Source of the DNA: Paracoccus yeei ATCC BAA-599
Lineage (GTDB): Bacteria > Pseudomonadota > Alphaproteobacteria > Rhodobacterales > Rhodobacteraceae
DNA length: 64,000 nt
NCBI RefSeq assembly: GCF_000622145.1
Contig: NZ_JHWH01000002.1
Location: forward strand, 328,032 to 392,031
Reading direction: 5' to 3'
Below the pieces are notes generated by a model. The model did not search any database and was not told the origin of the DNA. It worked only from the letters and a program-made list of their open reading frames with translations. This document shows positions 52,246-61,917 of the stretch, one piece after another. Made by a program: the position numbers and the translations under genes. Each line of letters opens with the position of its first letter. The stretch's first letter is position 1.

Positions 52246-52273
52246 AGCCGCGCAGGACCTTCCCTGCGCGGCT
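52246..52273 (+). terminator. Hairpin after tldD
   Basis: A perfect 11-bp stem (52246-52256 with 52263-52273) with a 6-base loop, 27 bases beyond the stop. No T-run follows. Confidence 0.6.
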
Positions 52274-52335
52274 AACCGAATCTTAACCATTGCCGTGTCA
52301 TCACCATTGCCGGATGAGGCAAGGAGCATGAAACG

Positions 52336-53577
52336 ATGGCACGACCGCTTTCTTTCGACCCCCACCACAATTCAGTCGCCCAGAACGGCGGCGGGCTTGC
52401 CGCCCTGCGCCTCATCCGCTCGCGCAAGGTCGGACCGGCGACCTTTCACCGGCTGCTGGCCGAACATGGCAGCGCCGAGGCGGCTTTGGACGCCCTGCCC
52501 CGGATGGCCCAGGACGCCGGGATCAGCGACTACCAGCCCTGCCCTGTCGCCGTCGCCGAGGCCGAGATCGCGGCCGGCCATCGCGCCGGGGCGCGGCTGC
52601 TGACCTGGGACGAACCGGACTACCCCGCGCGCCTGCGCGACATTGCCGAGGCGCCGCCCGTCTTGTGGATCAAGGGTCAGGCCGGCGTCCTGGGCCGGCT
52701 GCCCGTCGCCGTGATCGGGGCGCGCAATGCCTCGTCCCTGGGGCTTCGCATGGCGCGCGGCCTGGCGGCGGGACTGGCCCAGGCCGGCGCGGTCGTGGTC
52801 GCGGGGCTGGCGCGCGGCATCGACACCGTGGCCCACGAGGCTGCCCTGCCCAGCGGCACCATCGCCGTGATGGCGGGCGGCATCGACATGATCTATCCGG
52901 CCGAGAATACCGCGCTTGCCGAGGCGATCTGCGACACGGGCCTGCTGATCACCGAACAGCCCCCGGGGACCGAACCCGTGGCGCGCCACTTCCCGGCCCG
53001 CAACCGCATCATCTCGGGCCTGTCTCAGGCCGTCGTGGTGGTCGAGGCGGCGCACCGCTCGGGCAGCCTGATTACCGCCAAAGCGGCGCTGGACCAGGGG
53101 CGCGAGGTCATGGCGGTGCCGGGCCATCCGATGGACGCGCGCGCTTCGGGGTGCAATGCGCTGATCCGGGACGGAGCGCTGCTGGTCCGCGCCGCGGCCG
53201 ACGTGCTGGTGGCCCTGAACCACGACCCTGCCCTCACGCAGCCCGTCCAGCAAAGCGCCGAACCGGCCCCGTCACCAGCCCGCAAGGGCATGGCCGGTGC
53301 CTTGCAACCTGCGGCCGTTGCCCGCCGTCTGGCCCAGCTGGGCCACGCCATGCGGCGCGAGGCGCCAGCCCGGCCCCTGCCTTCGGACGCCGGCGGTCCG
53401 GCCAGCCTTGAATCGCGCATCCTGTCCAAGCTGAGCCCCAGCCCGACCGAAGAAAACCTGCTGATCCGCGACCTGGGCCTGCCTGCCGCGACCCTTGCCC
53501 CTGCCCTGCTGTCGCTGGAACTTGCGGGTCAGGTCAGGCGGCTGGCCGGTGGCCGGATCGCGCTTGTGACAGGCTGA
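52336..53577 (+). CDS. dprA: DNA-processing protein DprA
   Basis: Loads RecA onto incoming single-stranded DNA during natural transformation. 413 aa: N-terminal SAM-like helices (about 15-75), Rossmann-like DprA core (about 85-290) with VIGARNASSLGLRMARGLA, GLARGIDTVAHEAAL and FPARNRIISGLS, and a C-terminal winged helix (about 350-410). The start at 52336 follows AAGGAG. Its presence is compatible with DNA uptake or gene-transfer-agent reception; the rest of the com machinery is elsewhere. Confidence 0.96.
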   Translation: MARPLSFDPHHNSVAQNGGGLAALRLIRSRKVGPATFHRLLAEHGSAEAALDALPRMAQDAGISDYQPCPVAVAEAEIAAGHRAGARLLTWDEPDYPARLRDIAEAPPVLWIKGQAGVLGRLPVAVIGARNASSLGLRMARGLAAGLAQAGAVVVAGLARGIDTVAHEAALPSGTIAVMAGGIDMIYPAENTALAEAICDTGLLITEQPPGTEPVARHFPARNRIISGLSQAVVVVEAAHRSGSLITAKAALDQGREVMAVPGHPMDARASGCNALIRDGALLVRAAADVLVALNHDPALTQPVQQSAEPAPSPARKGMAGALQPAAVARRLAQLGHAMRREAPARPLPSDAGGPASLESRILSKLSPSPTEENLLIRDLGLPAATLAPALLSLELAGQVRRLAGGRIALVTG

Positions 53578-53705
53578 CCCGGGCCGCCGACGCTTGGCAG
53601 ATTTCCGCACATTCACGCGGCGGTCACGGCCTTGTTCCGGAACCGGGGCTGGCGGTTATGGTTGATTTGCACGCGTATCTAGGCGTCCAGCGGAAAGGGA
53701 CCGTC

Positions 53706-55919
53706 ATGCGTCGCATCTTCAAGACGACCACTGCAATCGTGGCCATCATCAGCATCCTGTCGCCTCAGCTTGCCGTGGCCCAGAGCGAGGCAGAGCTTCT
53801 GAAGCGCCGTGCCGAGGAACGCCAGCAGCAGCAACAGCAAAAACAGCAGCAGCAGCGTCAACAACAACAGCGCCAGCAGCAACATCGGGAGCAGGCCGCG
53901 CCGCAGAACCGCCAGGAAAGGCAGCCCCAGCGCGCCCAACCGGCCGAACGCGCCCAGAAAGAGCGGGCCCCTGAACGTGCCCAGCAGCAGCGCGCCCAAC
54001 CTGCCGAGCGTGCCCAGCAGCAACGCCCCCGGACGGAACAGCAGCCCCAACGTGCCCAGGGCCAACCCGCGCGCGAGGGCCAGCCGCCCCGCAAGCAGCC
54101 TGTGCAGCAGCCCGAGCGCCAAGCCCAGCCGCCGAAACCGCAGCAACGCGAGCGCCAGCAGGAGCAACGCGCGCGCCAGCAGGCCGAGCCGCGCCAGCAG
54201 CAGCCTGCCCGGGATGCCCAGCCCCGCCGCGCAAGCGACGACGCACCGGCCCCGCGCGCCGCGCAGGGCCAGCGTGATGATGCGCGCCCGTCCCGCGAAC
54301 AGCCCCGTCCGGACCCCCGCCGGCCGGCGGACCAAGCCGCGCCGCAGCGGGAGGCGCGTCCCGAACAACCGGGCGTTCGCCCTGCCCCGAATCGTGCGGA
54401 GGCGCCGCAGAACCGCCCCGCGGCGCCTCAGCGTGGCGAAGGTCGTGAAAACCCGCCGCCGCGCGCGGCCAATCGCGACGGTCAGCAGGCCCCCGGTGCG
54501 CGCGAACAGCGCCCGGCGCCGATGGATGCCAACGCACTTCGCAATGTCATGGAGCAGCGCGAGCGCGAAGGGCAGCAGCCTGCCCCCCGGCCCGCGCGCA
54601 ACCAGCAAGCGCTTGACCCGCGCCGACCCAGTGACACGGAAGCGCCCGAACGTCCCCGCACCCGCGAGGAGTTGCAGCGTCAGTTGCAGCGCAGCAATGG
54701 CGAGATCCGCCTGCGCGCGCCCGAGGCGGATGTGAAGCCGAACGACCTTGCGCGACGGGCGGCGGAACGCAGCGCGCCGCCCAAGGCAGCGGCTCTGGCA
54801 GCCGCCGCCGAACGCCAGTCGCAGGAGAATGTCATCAAGCGCCGGATCACCGAACAGAACATCCGGCGCTCGGACCAGGACTTCGGCACCCGAATCAGGG
54901 ATGGGCTCCGCCCCGGCGACCGCCGCAACCTGAGCCCCGCCGAGTTGCGCGATCTGGAACGCCGCGAGCGCCAGTTGCGCGAGGATGAGCGCCGGCTGGA
55001 CGAGCGCGAGCGTGACCTGGCCCGCCGCGACGACGATGACGACAACGGCAGCGACATCGCGAAACTTCTGCTGGCAGGCGCCGCCGGTTTTGCGGTCGGC
55101 AAGATGCTGTCCGGCAATCGCCAGGTCGCGCTGAACACCGGCGACCGGGCGGTGCTGACCCTGCCCGACGGAAGCCAGCAGATCGTCCGCGACGACAACG
55201 CGCTGCTTTACCGCCCGGGGTCGGACGTGCAGACCGAGCAATTCGCCGACGGCTCGACCCGGACAACGGTGCTGCGTGCTGATGGCAGCCGGGTGGTGAC
55301 GATCCGCGATGCGGACATGAACATCCTGCGCCGCACCCTGATTCATCCGAACGGAACGGAAACCCGTCTGATCGGCAACACCGAGGTGCGGCCAGTCCAG
55401 ATCTCGACCCTGCCGGCGCCGGTTCCGGTCGAATACACCACCCGACCGCTGAACGAGACGGAACTGCGCAACGCCCTGCTGCAGGAAAGCGCGGCCGATC
55501 GACGCTTTACGCTGGGCCAGATCCGCGACATCCCCGAGGTGCGCTCGCTGGTGGCGCCGGTGAACCTGCCGCAGGTGACCTTCGACAGCGGCTCGGCCGC
55601 GCTGGCGGCTTCGCAGGCGGAACAACTGGCTTCGCTGGGCAAGGTGATCCGCGACTCGATCGACCAGAACCCGAACGAGGTCTACATGATCGAGGGCTAT
55701 ACCGACGCGGTCGGCTCCAGCGCGGAAAATCTAGCGCTATCGGATCGCCGGGCCGAATCGGTCGCGCTCGCGCTGACGGAATACTATCAGGTGCCGCCGG
55801 AAAACATGGTGGTGCAGGGCTATGGCGAACAGTTCCTGCTGGTTCCGACCGACGGGGCCGAGCGCGAGAACCGCCGCGTCGCCGTGCGCCGCATCACCGA
55901 CCTGCTGGAACAGCAATAG
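53706..55919 (+). CDS. Large OmpA-family outer membrane protein with Gln/Arg/Pro-rich disordered region
   Basis: A 737-aa exported protein. Signal peptide to about Ala25 (LAVA-Q). Then a long low-complexity stretch (about 36-345) of Gln, Arg, Pro and Ala, including two long Gln runs. Then a charged coiled-coil-like region (about 400-440, many RRERQLREDERR units), a glycine-rich hydrophobic helix LLLAGAAGFAVGKML near 455, a beta-rich domain, and a C-terminal OmpA peptidoglycan-binding domain. That domain has VTFDSGSAALAA, EGYTDAVGSSAENLALSDRRAESV and NRRVAVRRI. The strongly basic disordered segment is unusual for the periplasm. The start at 53706 fits the signal peptide. Confidence 0.92.
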   Translation: MRRIFKTTTAIVAIISILSPQLAVAQSEAELLKRRAEERQQQQQQKQQQQRQQQQRQQQHREQAAPQNRQERQPQRAQPAERAQKERAPERAQQQRAQPAERAQQQRPRTEQQPQRAQGQPAREGQPPRKQPVQQPERQAQPPKPQQRERQQEQRARQQAEPRQQQPARDAQPRRASDDAPAPRAAQGQRDDARPSREQPRPDPRRPADQAAPQREARPEQPGVRPAPNRAEAPQNRPAAPQRGEGRENPPPRAANRDGQQAPGAREQRPAPMDANALRNVMEQREREGQQPAPRPARNQQALDPRRPSDTEAPERPRTREELQRQLQRSNGEIRLRAPEADVKPNDLARRAAERSAPPKAAALAAAAERQSQENVIKRRITEQNIRRSDQDFGTRIRDGLRPGDRRNLSPAELRDLERRERQLREDERRLDERERDLARRDDDDDNGSDIAKLLLAGAAGFAVGKMLSGNRQVALNTGDRAVLTLPDGSQQIVRDDNALLYRPGSDVQTEQFADGSTRTTVLRADGSRVVTIRDADMNILRRTLIHPNGTETRLIGNTEVRPVQISTLPAPVPVEYTTRPLNETELRNALLQESAADRRFTLGQIRDIPEVRSLVAPVNLPQVTFDSGSAALAASQAEQLASLGKVIRDSIDQNPNEVYMIEGYTDAVGSSAENLALSDRRAESVALALTEYYQVPPENMVVQGYGEQFLLVPTDGAERENRRVAVRRITDLLEQQ

Positions 55920-55922
55920 GAA

Positions 55923-55958
55923 ACCCCCGGGCGGCGGTCTTGACCGTCGCCCGGGGGT
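55923..55958. terminator. Bidirectional terminator between the OmpA-family gene and phoB
   Basis: An 11-bp stem (55923-55933 with 55948-55958) extended by 3 more pairs after a mismatch. It fills the gap between the two convergent genes. Confidence 0.8.
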
Positions 55959-55961
55959 CCG

Positions 55962-56651
55962 TCACCCCAGCGCGTATCCTGTTCCGCGCACGGTGCGCAC
56001 CGGATTGTCGCCGCCATTCGCCATCAGCGCCTTGCGCAAGCGTCCCACATGCACGTCGATGGTGCGGGTATCCACATAGATGTCGCGGCCCCAGACCCGG
56101 TCCAGAAGCTGCTCGCGCGTCCAGACGCGGCCCGGTTTCTCCATCAGCGTCGACAGCAGGCGGAATTCGGTCGGTCCCAAATGCAGGGCTTGGCCGCCGC
56201 GAAACACCCGGTGTTCGCCCGCATCCAGGATGATGTCGCCAAAGCTCAGCCGTTCACCCATCGAGGCGGGACGCGTGCGGCGCAGCTGGGTGCGCAACCG
56301 CGCCATCAGTTCGACGACCGAATAGGGTTTGACCACATAGTCGTCGGCGCCGGTTTCCAGCCCCCGCACCCGGTCCACCTCTTCGGAGCGGGCCGACAGC
56401 ATGATGATCGGGATCTGGCGCGTCTGGGGGTCGGCCTTGACGCGACGGCAGATCTCGATCCCCGAGACGTTGGGAAGCATCCAGTCCAGCACGATCAGGT
56501 CGGGCTGTTCCTCGGCAACCAGCAGCATGGCCTCGTCGCCGTTCTCGGCCATGACGACCGAGAAGCCTTCGGATTCGAGGTTGTATTTCAGAACCTCGCG
56601 CTGCGCGCCCTCGTCCTCGACGACCAAAACACAGGGTTGCGCCTGGGCCAT
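55962..56651 (-). CDS. phoB: Phosphate regulon response regulator PhoB
   Basis: OmpR-type transcriptional activator that binds Pho boxes. 229 aa: receiver with phospho-Asp56 in IVLDWMLPNVSG, Lys in VVKPYSV, and a C-terminal winged helix with EFRLLSTLMEKPGRVWTREQLLDRVWG and TIDVHVGRLRKAL. Last gene of the pst operon, 3 bases after phoU. No phoR kinase is adjacent. Confidence 0.96.
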   Translation of the reverse strand: MAQAQPCVLVVEDEGAQREVLKYNLESEGFSVVMAENGDEAMLLVAEEQPDLIVLDWMLPNVSGIEICRRVKADPQTRQIPIIMLSARSEEVDRVRGLETGADDYVVKPYSVVELMARLRTQLRRTRPASMGERLSFGDIILDAGEHRVFRGGQALHLGPTEFRLLSTLMEKPGRVWTREQLLDRVWGRDIYVDTRTIDVHVGRLRKALMANGGDNPVRTVRGTGYALG

Positions 56652-56654
56652 CGC

Positions 56655-57377
56655 TCAGTCCTCGCCTTCGTTCAGATTGGCCCGGGTAACGCTTTCGCTT
56701 TTCGGGCGGGCGTCGTCGGGCAGTTCGCCGGTGGCCAGATAGATCACCTGCTCGGCGATCCCGGTCGCGTGATCACCCATCCGCTCGATGTTCTTGGCGA
56801 TGAAATGCAGGTGCATGCAGGGCGTGATGTTGCGCGGGTCTTCCATCATGTAGGTCAGGAATTCGCGGAACAGGGCGTTGTACATCTGGTCGACTTCCAG
56901 ATCGCGCCGGCGGACGTCGGCGGCCAGCGCCGCATCGCGCTGGATATAGCTGTCCAGTGCGTCCTTCATCATGCCCTCGACGGTCGCGGACATGCGGCGC
57001 AGCGCCATGCCCGCGCCCTCGACGGCCGGCATGTGGACCAGGACATGGCTGCGCTTGGCGATGTTCTTGGCGTAATCGCCCACCCGCTCGAGGATGGCCG
57101 AGATCTTGATGACGGTCAGCGCGGTGCGCAGGTCGGTCGCGCGGGGCGCGCGCAGGGCGATCAGCCGCGCGGCCTCTTCGTTGATCTGGGTTTCCAGCTG
57201 GTCGATGGCGCTGTCGCGGCGGCGCACGGCCTCGGCCAGTTCCTCGTCGCGGTTTTCAAGCGCATTGGCGGCGTCGTGGATGGCGCTTTCGACCATGCCG
57301 CCCATCTTGACGACCAGCGCCTGCACGGTTTCCAGATCCCTGTCGAAGGCCGACAGGATATGGCGTTCGGTGTTCAT
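56655..57377 (-). CDS. phoU: Phosphate signalling protein PhoU
   Basis: A 240-aa all-helical protein with two PhoU three-helix bundles (about 8-105 and 115-215), carrying metal-binding E/D-x3-D motifs in SAILERVGDYAKNIAKR and AKNIERMGDHATGIAE. It represses the Pho response by linking PstSCAB to the PhoR/PhoB pair. Located between pstB and phoB. Confidence 0.97.
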   Translation of the reverse strand: MNTERHILSAFDRDLETVQALVVKMGGMVESAIHDAANALENRDEELAEAVRRRDSAIDQLETQINEEAARLIALRAPRATDLRTALTVIKISAILERVGDYAKNIAKRSHVLVHMPAVEGAGMALRRMSATVEGMMKDALDSYIQRDAALAADVRRRDLEVDQMYNALFREFLTYMMEDPRNITPCMHLHFIAKNIERMGDHATGIAEQVIYLATGELPDDARPKSESVTRANLNEGED

Positions 57378-57395
57378 GTCAGATCCCCTTCAGGC

Positions 57396-58193
57396 TCAGC
57401 CGATGCGGCCCGAGATGTAGCTTTCCGTCCGCGGATCGCGCGGATTGGTGAAGATGTCGTCGGTGCTGCCGTATTCCACCAGATTGCCCAGGTGAAAGAA
57501 GGCGGTCTTCTGGCTGACGCGGGCGGCCTGCTGCATCGAGTGGGTCACGATCACGACCGAGAACTGCGAACGCAATTCGTCGATCAGTTCCTCGACCTGG
57601 GCGGTCGCGATGGGGTCCAGCGCCGAGCAGGGCTCGTCCATCAGCAGCACCTCGGGCTGGGTCGCCACGGCGCGGGCGATGCACAGGCGCTGCTGCTGGC
57701 CGCCCGAAAGCCCGGTGCCCGGGTCCTGCAGCCGGTCCTTGACCTCGTTCCAAAGCGCGGCGCCGCGCAGCGCCTTTTCGACGATCTCGTCCAGTTCGGC
57801 GCGGTTGCGCGCCAGGCCGTGGATGCGCGGGCCATAGGACACGTTGTCATAGATGGACTTGGGGAACGGGTTCGGCTTCTGGAACACCATGCCGACCTTG
57901 GCGCGCAACTGCACCGGGTCGACGCGGCGGTCGTAGATGTCCTCGCCGTCCAGCGTGATCTTGCCCTCGACCCGGCTGATGTCGATGGTGTCGTTCATCC
58001 GGTTCAGGCAGCGCAGGAAGGTGGACTTGCCACAGCCCGACGGCCCGATGAAGGCGGTGACGGTCTTGTCCAGGATGTCCACGTCGACATCCTTGATGGC
58101 GTGCTTGTCGCCGTAATAGACCTGCACCTTGCGGGCCGAAATCTTGATCTCCTGCTGCGTCACGCCGCGCTCCACAATGCTCATGTCGTTCAT
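57396..58193 (-). CDS. pstB: Phosphate ABC transporter ATP-binding protein
   Basis: A 265-aa ATPase of the Pst importer. Walker [20 protein letters not shown], signature [14 protein letters not shown], Walker [17 protein letters not shown], switch His in [14 protein letters not shown]. The N-terminus [19 protein letters not shown] is the PstB-typical A-loop. Lies between pstA and phoU. Confidence 0.98.
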   Translation of the reverse strand: MNDMSIVERGVTQQEIKISARKVQVYYGDKHAIKDVDVDILDKTVTAFIGPSGCGKSTFLRCLNRMNDTIDISRVEGKITLDGEDIYDRRVDPVQLRAKVGMVFQKPNPFPKSIYDNVSYGPRIHGLARNRAELDEIVEKALRGAALWNEVKDRLQDPGTGLSGGQQQRLCIARAVATQPEVLLMDEPCSALDPIATAQVEELIDELRSQFSVVIVTHSMQQAARVSQKTAFFHLGNLVEYGSTDDIFTNPRDPRTESYISGRIG

Positions 58194-58214
58194 AATTGGT
58201 AACTCCTTCCGGGT

Positions 58215-59564
58215 TTACCAGCGGCGCTCGAATTTGCGGCGCAGGAAGATGGCGATAAGGTTCATCGACAGCAGGAAGACCAGCAGCACGATGATGGCGC
58301 CCGAGGCGCGTTCCATGAAGGCGGGGTCGGCGCGCTGGGTCCAGTTGTAGACCTGGACCGGCAGGGCCGACGCGGGATCGAACAGCCCCTCGGGCGGGGC
58401 GGCCGGGAGGTTCTTGACGAAGGCGACCATGCCGATCAGCAGAAGCGGTGCGGTTTCGCCCAGGGCCTGGGCCAGGCCGATGATGGTCCCGGTCAGGATG
58501 CCCGGCAGCGCCAGCGGCAGGACGTGGTGGAACACTGACTGCATCTTGGACGCCCCCACCCCCAGCGCCGCATCGCGGATCGAGGGCGGCACCGCCTTGA
58601 GCGCGGCGCGCGTCGCGATGATGATGGTCGGCAGCGTCATCAGCGTCAGCACCAGGCCGCCCACGATGGGCGCCGACTGCGGCAGGCCGGCGAAGTTGAT
58701 GAAGGCTGCCAGGCCGAGGATACCGAAGACGATGGACGGCACCGCGGCCAGGTTCGAGATGTTCACCTCGATGATGTCGGTCAGCCGGTTCTTGGGGGCA
58801 AACTCCTCAAGATAGATGCTGGCTGCGACGCCGATGGGCACGGCCAGCAGCAGCACGACCAGCATCATGTAGAGCGAGCCGAGGATGGCGACGCCGACGC
58901 CCGCCGATTCGGGGCGCTGGTCCGAGCTGTCGGGCATGGTCAGGAACGACCAGTTCCATTCCGTGGCCAGCAGCCCCTGATCCTTGAGCGCATTGGCAAG
59001 CTGCAGCTGCGCGACCGAGGTGTTGGCGTCACGCGCGGCGCTTTCCATGGTGACGCGGCCCTTGTAATAGCCGTCGATCCGACCATTGGTCAGCACCCGC
59101 GCCTGCACCGTCTGCCCGACCAGTTCGGGATCGGCCAGCACGCGGTTGCGCAGCTGGGCCGGCGCTTCCTTGGAAATCAGGTTCGACACGTCCTTGTCTG
59201 TCAGCCCCTCGATGGCGATGCCCTTGTCGGCGATCACCGCACGCAGCGACTGCTCCAGGATCTTGCCATAGGTCAGGGTCAGGACCTTCTTGATCTCCTC
59301 GGGATCGCGGTTGCCGGACTTGTCCAGCTGGGCCGCGTCCAGGGTCACCGGGATTTCCAGATAGGTCTGGCGGAACGCGCCGATGCCGTCCGAAAAGATC
59401 GAGAACAGCAGCACGACCAGCGCGATCATCGAAATGGCGATGGCGGACAGGCCATAGGCGCGGAACCGGGCCTCGGCGGCGTTGCGCTTGCGCGTGCGCT
59501 CGTCTGCGGCCAGCAGCGAACCCTGCGCATGGGGCGCGGCGGCGGGAAAGCTTGCCTCGGTCAT
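58215..59564 (-). CDS. pstA: Phosphate ABC transporter permease PstA
   Basis: A 449-aa membrane component. It is longer than E. coli PstA (296 aa) because of an N-terminal DUF3333-type periplasmic insertion (about 60-215) typical of alphaproteobacteria. After one leading helix and this insertion, the ABC2-type core (about 230-445) has the EAA-like loop RDAALGVGASKMQSVFHHVLP. Overlaps pstC by 4 bases. Confidence 0.95.
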   Translation of the reverse strand: MTEASFPAAAPHAQGSLLAADERTRKRNAAEARFRAYGLSAIAISMIALVVLLFSIFSDGIGAFRQTYLEIPVTLDAAQLDKSGNRDPEEIKKVLTLTYGKILEQSLRAVIADKGIAIEGLTDKDVSNLISKEAPAQLRNRVLADPELVGQTVQARVLTNGRIDGYYKGRVTMESAARDANTSVAQLQLANALKDQGLLATEWNWSFLTMPDSSDQRPESAGVGVAILGSLYMMLVVLLLAVPIGVAASIYLEEFAPKNRLTDIIEVNISNLAAVPSIVFGILGLAAFINFAGLPQSAPIVGGLVLTLMTLPTIIIATRAALKAVPPSIRDAALGVGASKMQSVFHHVLPLALPGILTGTIIGLAQALGETAPLLLIGMVAFVKNLPAAPPEGLFDPASALPVQVYNWTQRADPAFMERASGAIIVLLVFLLSMNLIAIFLRRKFERRW

Positions 59565-60751
59565 TCGTACTGCTCCCGGTATTTGCGCACGATGTAGAGC
59601 GCGACGATGTTCAGCCCCAGCGTGACGATGAAAAGCGTGATCCCCAGGGCAAAGGCCACCAGCGTCTCGGGCGCGGCGAAATCGGTGTCGCCGGTCAGCT
59701 GGCTGACGATCTTGACGGTGATCGTGGTCATCGCCTCGAAGGGATTCAGGCTCATCTGGGCGCTTGCGCCGGCGCCCAGCACGACGATCATGGTTTCACC
59801 GATGGCGCGGCTGGCGGCCAGCAGGACGGCGCCGACGATGCCCGGCAGGGCGGCGGGCAGAACCACCTTGCGCACGGTTTCCGAGGGCGTCGAGCCCAGG
59901 CCCAGCGCGCCGTCACGCAGGGATTGCGGCACGGCGTTGATGATGTCGTCGCTGAGCGAGCTGACAAAGGGGATCAGCATGATGCCCATGACCAGACCCG
60001 CCGTCATCACCGACGACCCCGAGCTGCCCAAGCCCAGCGGCTGGGCGAAATAGTCGCGCAGCATCGGGCCCACGGTGATCAGCGCGAACAGGCCGTAGAC
60101 GATGGTCGGGATGCCGGCCAGCACCTCGATGGCGGGCTTGGCGATGCTGCGCAGGCGGGGCGAGGCGTATTCCGACATGTAGATCGCCGCGAACAGCCCG
60201 ATCGGGATCGAGACGGCCAGCGCGATCAGCGAGATGTAAAGCGTGCCCCAGACCAGCGGCAGGATGCCCAGTTGCGAGCCGCCGCCGAAGCGGGGCGACC
60301 AGGTGGTGCCGAACAGGAAGTCCTGCCAGGGGTATTGCTGGAAAAAATGCCCGGTCTCGAACAGCATCGACAGCACGATCCCGGCGGTGGTCAGGATCGC
60401 GATGCTGGAGCACAGGATCAGCAGGAAGCGAACGAAGGTTTCGACCACGTTGCGGGCCCGGAAATCGGGTGCGGTGCGCGACAGCGACCATGCCATGCCC
60501 GCGGCGGCCAGGATCAGGGCGACGCCCGCCAGGACCGTGCGATTGACGTCGGGCTGCGCAAAGCTCCAGATGGCGATCAGAAACAGGGCAGGCACAGCGG
60601 TGAACAGGGCGATGTTCCAGCCGTAATAGCTGGTGCGCGAATGCAGCTTGCGGCTGTCGCCTTGGGCCGCGGCAAGAGCGCGCGAGCGGCCAAGGTAGAA
60701 ACCGGCGGCTGCCAGGGCCAGGACGATCAGAAGGGTCCAGGTGACGGGCAT
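59561..60751 (-). CDS. pstC: Phosphate ABC transporter permease PstC
   Basis: A 396-aa permease with extra N-terminal transmembrane helices (about 1-75) before the conserved six-helix core. EAA-like loop RDGALGLGSTPSETVRKVVLPAALPG. Conserved VLAGIPTIVYGLFAL. It follows pstS after a strong hairpin. Confidence 0.95.
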   Translation of the reverse strand: MPVTWTLLIVLALAAAGFYLGRSRALAAAQGDSRKLHSRTSYYGWNIALFTAVPALFLIAIWSFAQPDVNRTVLAGVALILAAAGMAWSLSRTAPDFRARNVVETFVRFLLILCSSIAILTTAGIVLSMLFETGHFFQQYPWQDFLFGTTWSPRFGGGSQLGILPLVWGTLYISLIALAVSIPIGLFAAIYMSEYASPRLRSIAKPAIEVLAGIPTIVYGLFALITVGPMLRDYFAQPLGLGSSGSSVMTAGLVMGIMLIPFVSSLSDDIINAVPQSLRDGALGLGSTPSETVRKVVLPAALPGIVGAVLLAASRAIGETMIVVLGAGASAQMSLNPFEAMTTITVKIVSQLTGDTDFAAPETLVAFALGITLFIVTLGLNIVALYIVRKYREQYE

Positions 60752-60782
60752 GTGAGCCTCGGATGGGGAGGGACAGGAGACA

Positions 60783-60806
60783 GGCGCGGAGCCTTGGCTC
60801 CGCGCC
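60783..60806 (-). terminator. Intercistronic hairpin between pstS and pstC
   Basis: A perfect 11-bp stem (60783-60793 with 60796-60806) with a two-base loop, just after the pstS stop. Such hairpins usually protect the binding-protein mRNA and partly stop transcription, giving more PstS than permease. Confidence 0.7.
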
Positions 60807-60814
60807 CCAAGGGC

Positions 60815-61843
60815 TCAGTTCGTCAGCGTCTTGCCGGCGGCCACGGCTTCCTGCGTGGCGGCCAGTTCCGGGTCGGCGACCAGGCCATAGGCGGCCAGCG
60901 GGCCGTCGGGACCGGCGATCTCGTCCGAGACGAAGAACTGGACGAACTCCTCAAGGCCGGGAATCTCGCCCAGGTGCGCCTTCTTGACGTAGAAGAACAG
61001 CGGACGCGACACCGGGTATTCGCCCTTGGCGATGGTCTCGGTCGAGGGGGCGACGCCGCCGAAGGTGCCGACCTTCAGCTTGTCGGTGTTGTTTTCATAG
61101 AAGGACAGGCCAAAGACGCCGATGCCGTTCTTGGCCGACTGGATGCGGGCCAGCGTCTCGGTATAGTCGCCGTCGATGTCGACCGACTTGCCGTCGGTGC
61201 GCAGCGCGCCGCAGGCTTCCTCGCCCTTCTCCTCGCCCAGTTCCTTGACCAGAACATCTTCCGCGCCCGATTCCTTGCAGCCGGCGTGGATCACCTTTTC
61301 CTCGAACACTTCACGGGTGCCGTGCTTGGTGCCGGGCACGAAGGCCAGGATTTCCTGATCGGGCAGTTCCGGGCGGATCTCGTTCCACTTGGTATAGGGG
61401 TTCGCGACGACCTTGCCGTCCTTGACCACCTGGGCGGCCAGCGCGTTGAACCAGTCGGCAGCGGTATAGGCGAAATCCGGGCCGGCGGTGTCGTTGGCAA
61501 AGACGATCCCGTCATAGCCGATGCGGACTTCCATGATGTCGGTCACGCCGGCAGCCTTGCAGGCCTCGATTTCCGATTCCTTGATCGGGCGCGAGGCGTT
61601 CGCGATGTCGATGGTGTTTTCGCCCACGCCTTCGCAGAACTTCTTCAGGCCGGCCGACGACCCGCCCGATTCCACGACCGGCGTCGGGAAGTCGGAGTTT
61701 TCGCCGAAGGCTTCGGCCACGATGGTCGAATAGGGCAGCACGGTGGACGAGCCAGAGACCTGGATCTGGTCGCGGGCCGAGGCAAGCGTCGCCGATGCGG
61801 CGATCATGGCAAGTGCCGACACGGCGAGTTTCGCGGATTTCAT
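60815..61843 (-). CDS. pstS: Phosphate-binding periplasmic protein PstS
   Basis: A 342-aa substrate-binding protein. Signal peptide MKSAKLAVSALAMIAASATL with cleavage near ASARD. The mature N-terminus QIQVSGSSTVLPYSTIVAEAF and the loop VESGGSSAGLKKFCEG carry the phosphate-binding Ser/Thr residues. The larger PstS subtype seen in Rhodobacterales. First gene of pstSCAB-phoUB, under the three-repeat Pho box. Confidence 0.96.
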   Translation of the reverse strand: MKSAKLAVSALAMIAASATLASARDQIQVSGSSTVLPYSTIVAEAFGENSDFPTPVVESGGSSAGLKKFCEGVGENTIDIANASRPIKESEIEACKAAGVTDIMEVRIGYDGIVFANDTAGPDFAYTAADWFNALAAQVVKDGKVVANPYTKWNEIRPELPDQEILAFVPGTKHGTREVFEEKVIHAGCKESGAEDVLVKELGEEKGEEACGALRTDGKSVDIDGDYTETLARIQSAKNGIGVFGLSFYENNTDKLKVGTFGGVAPSTETIAKGEYPVSRPLFFYVKKAHLGEIPGLEEFVQFFVSDEIAGPDGPLAAYGLVADPELAATQEAVAAGKTLTN

Positions 61844-61917
61844 AGGATCACTCCTGACAGTTCCTTGGGGGCCGGGATCGGCCTGCCCGACGCTCTAGTG
61901 CCGGGCTGCGACGCTTA

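Noticed and set aside
53679..55625. A 648-codon open frame antisense to the OmpA-family gene, and similar long antisense frames opposite glmS, glmU, alaS, pstC and aroC
   Set aside because: GC-rich third positions remove stops from the antisense frames; their proteins are Arg/Gly/His-rich and lack motifs, while the sense frame is a clear gene in each case.
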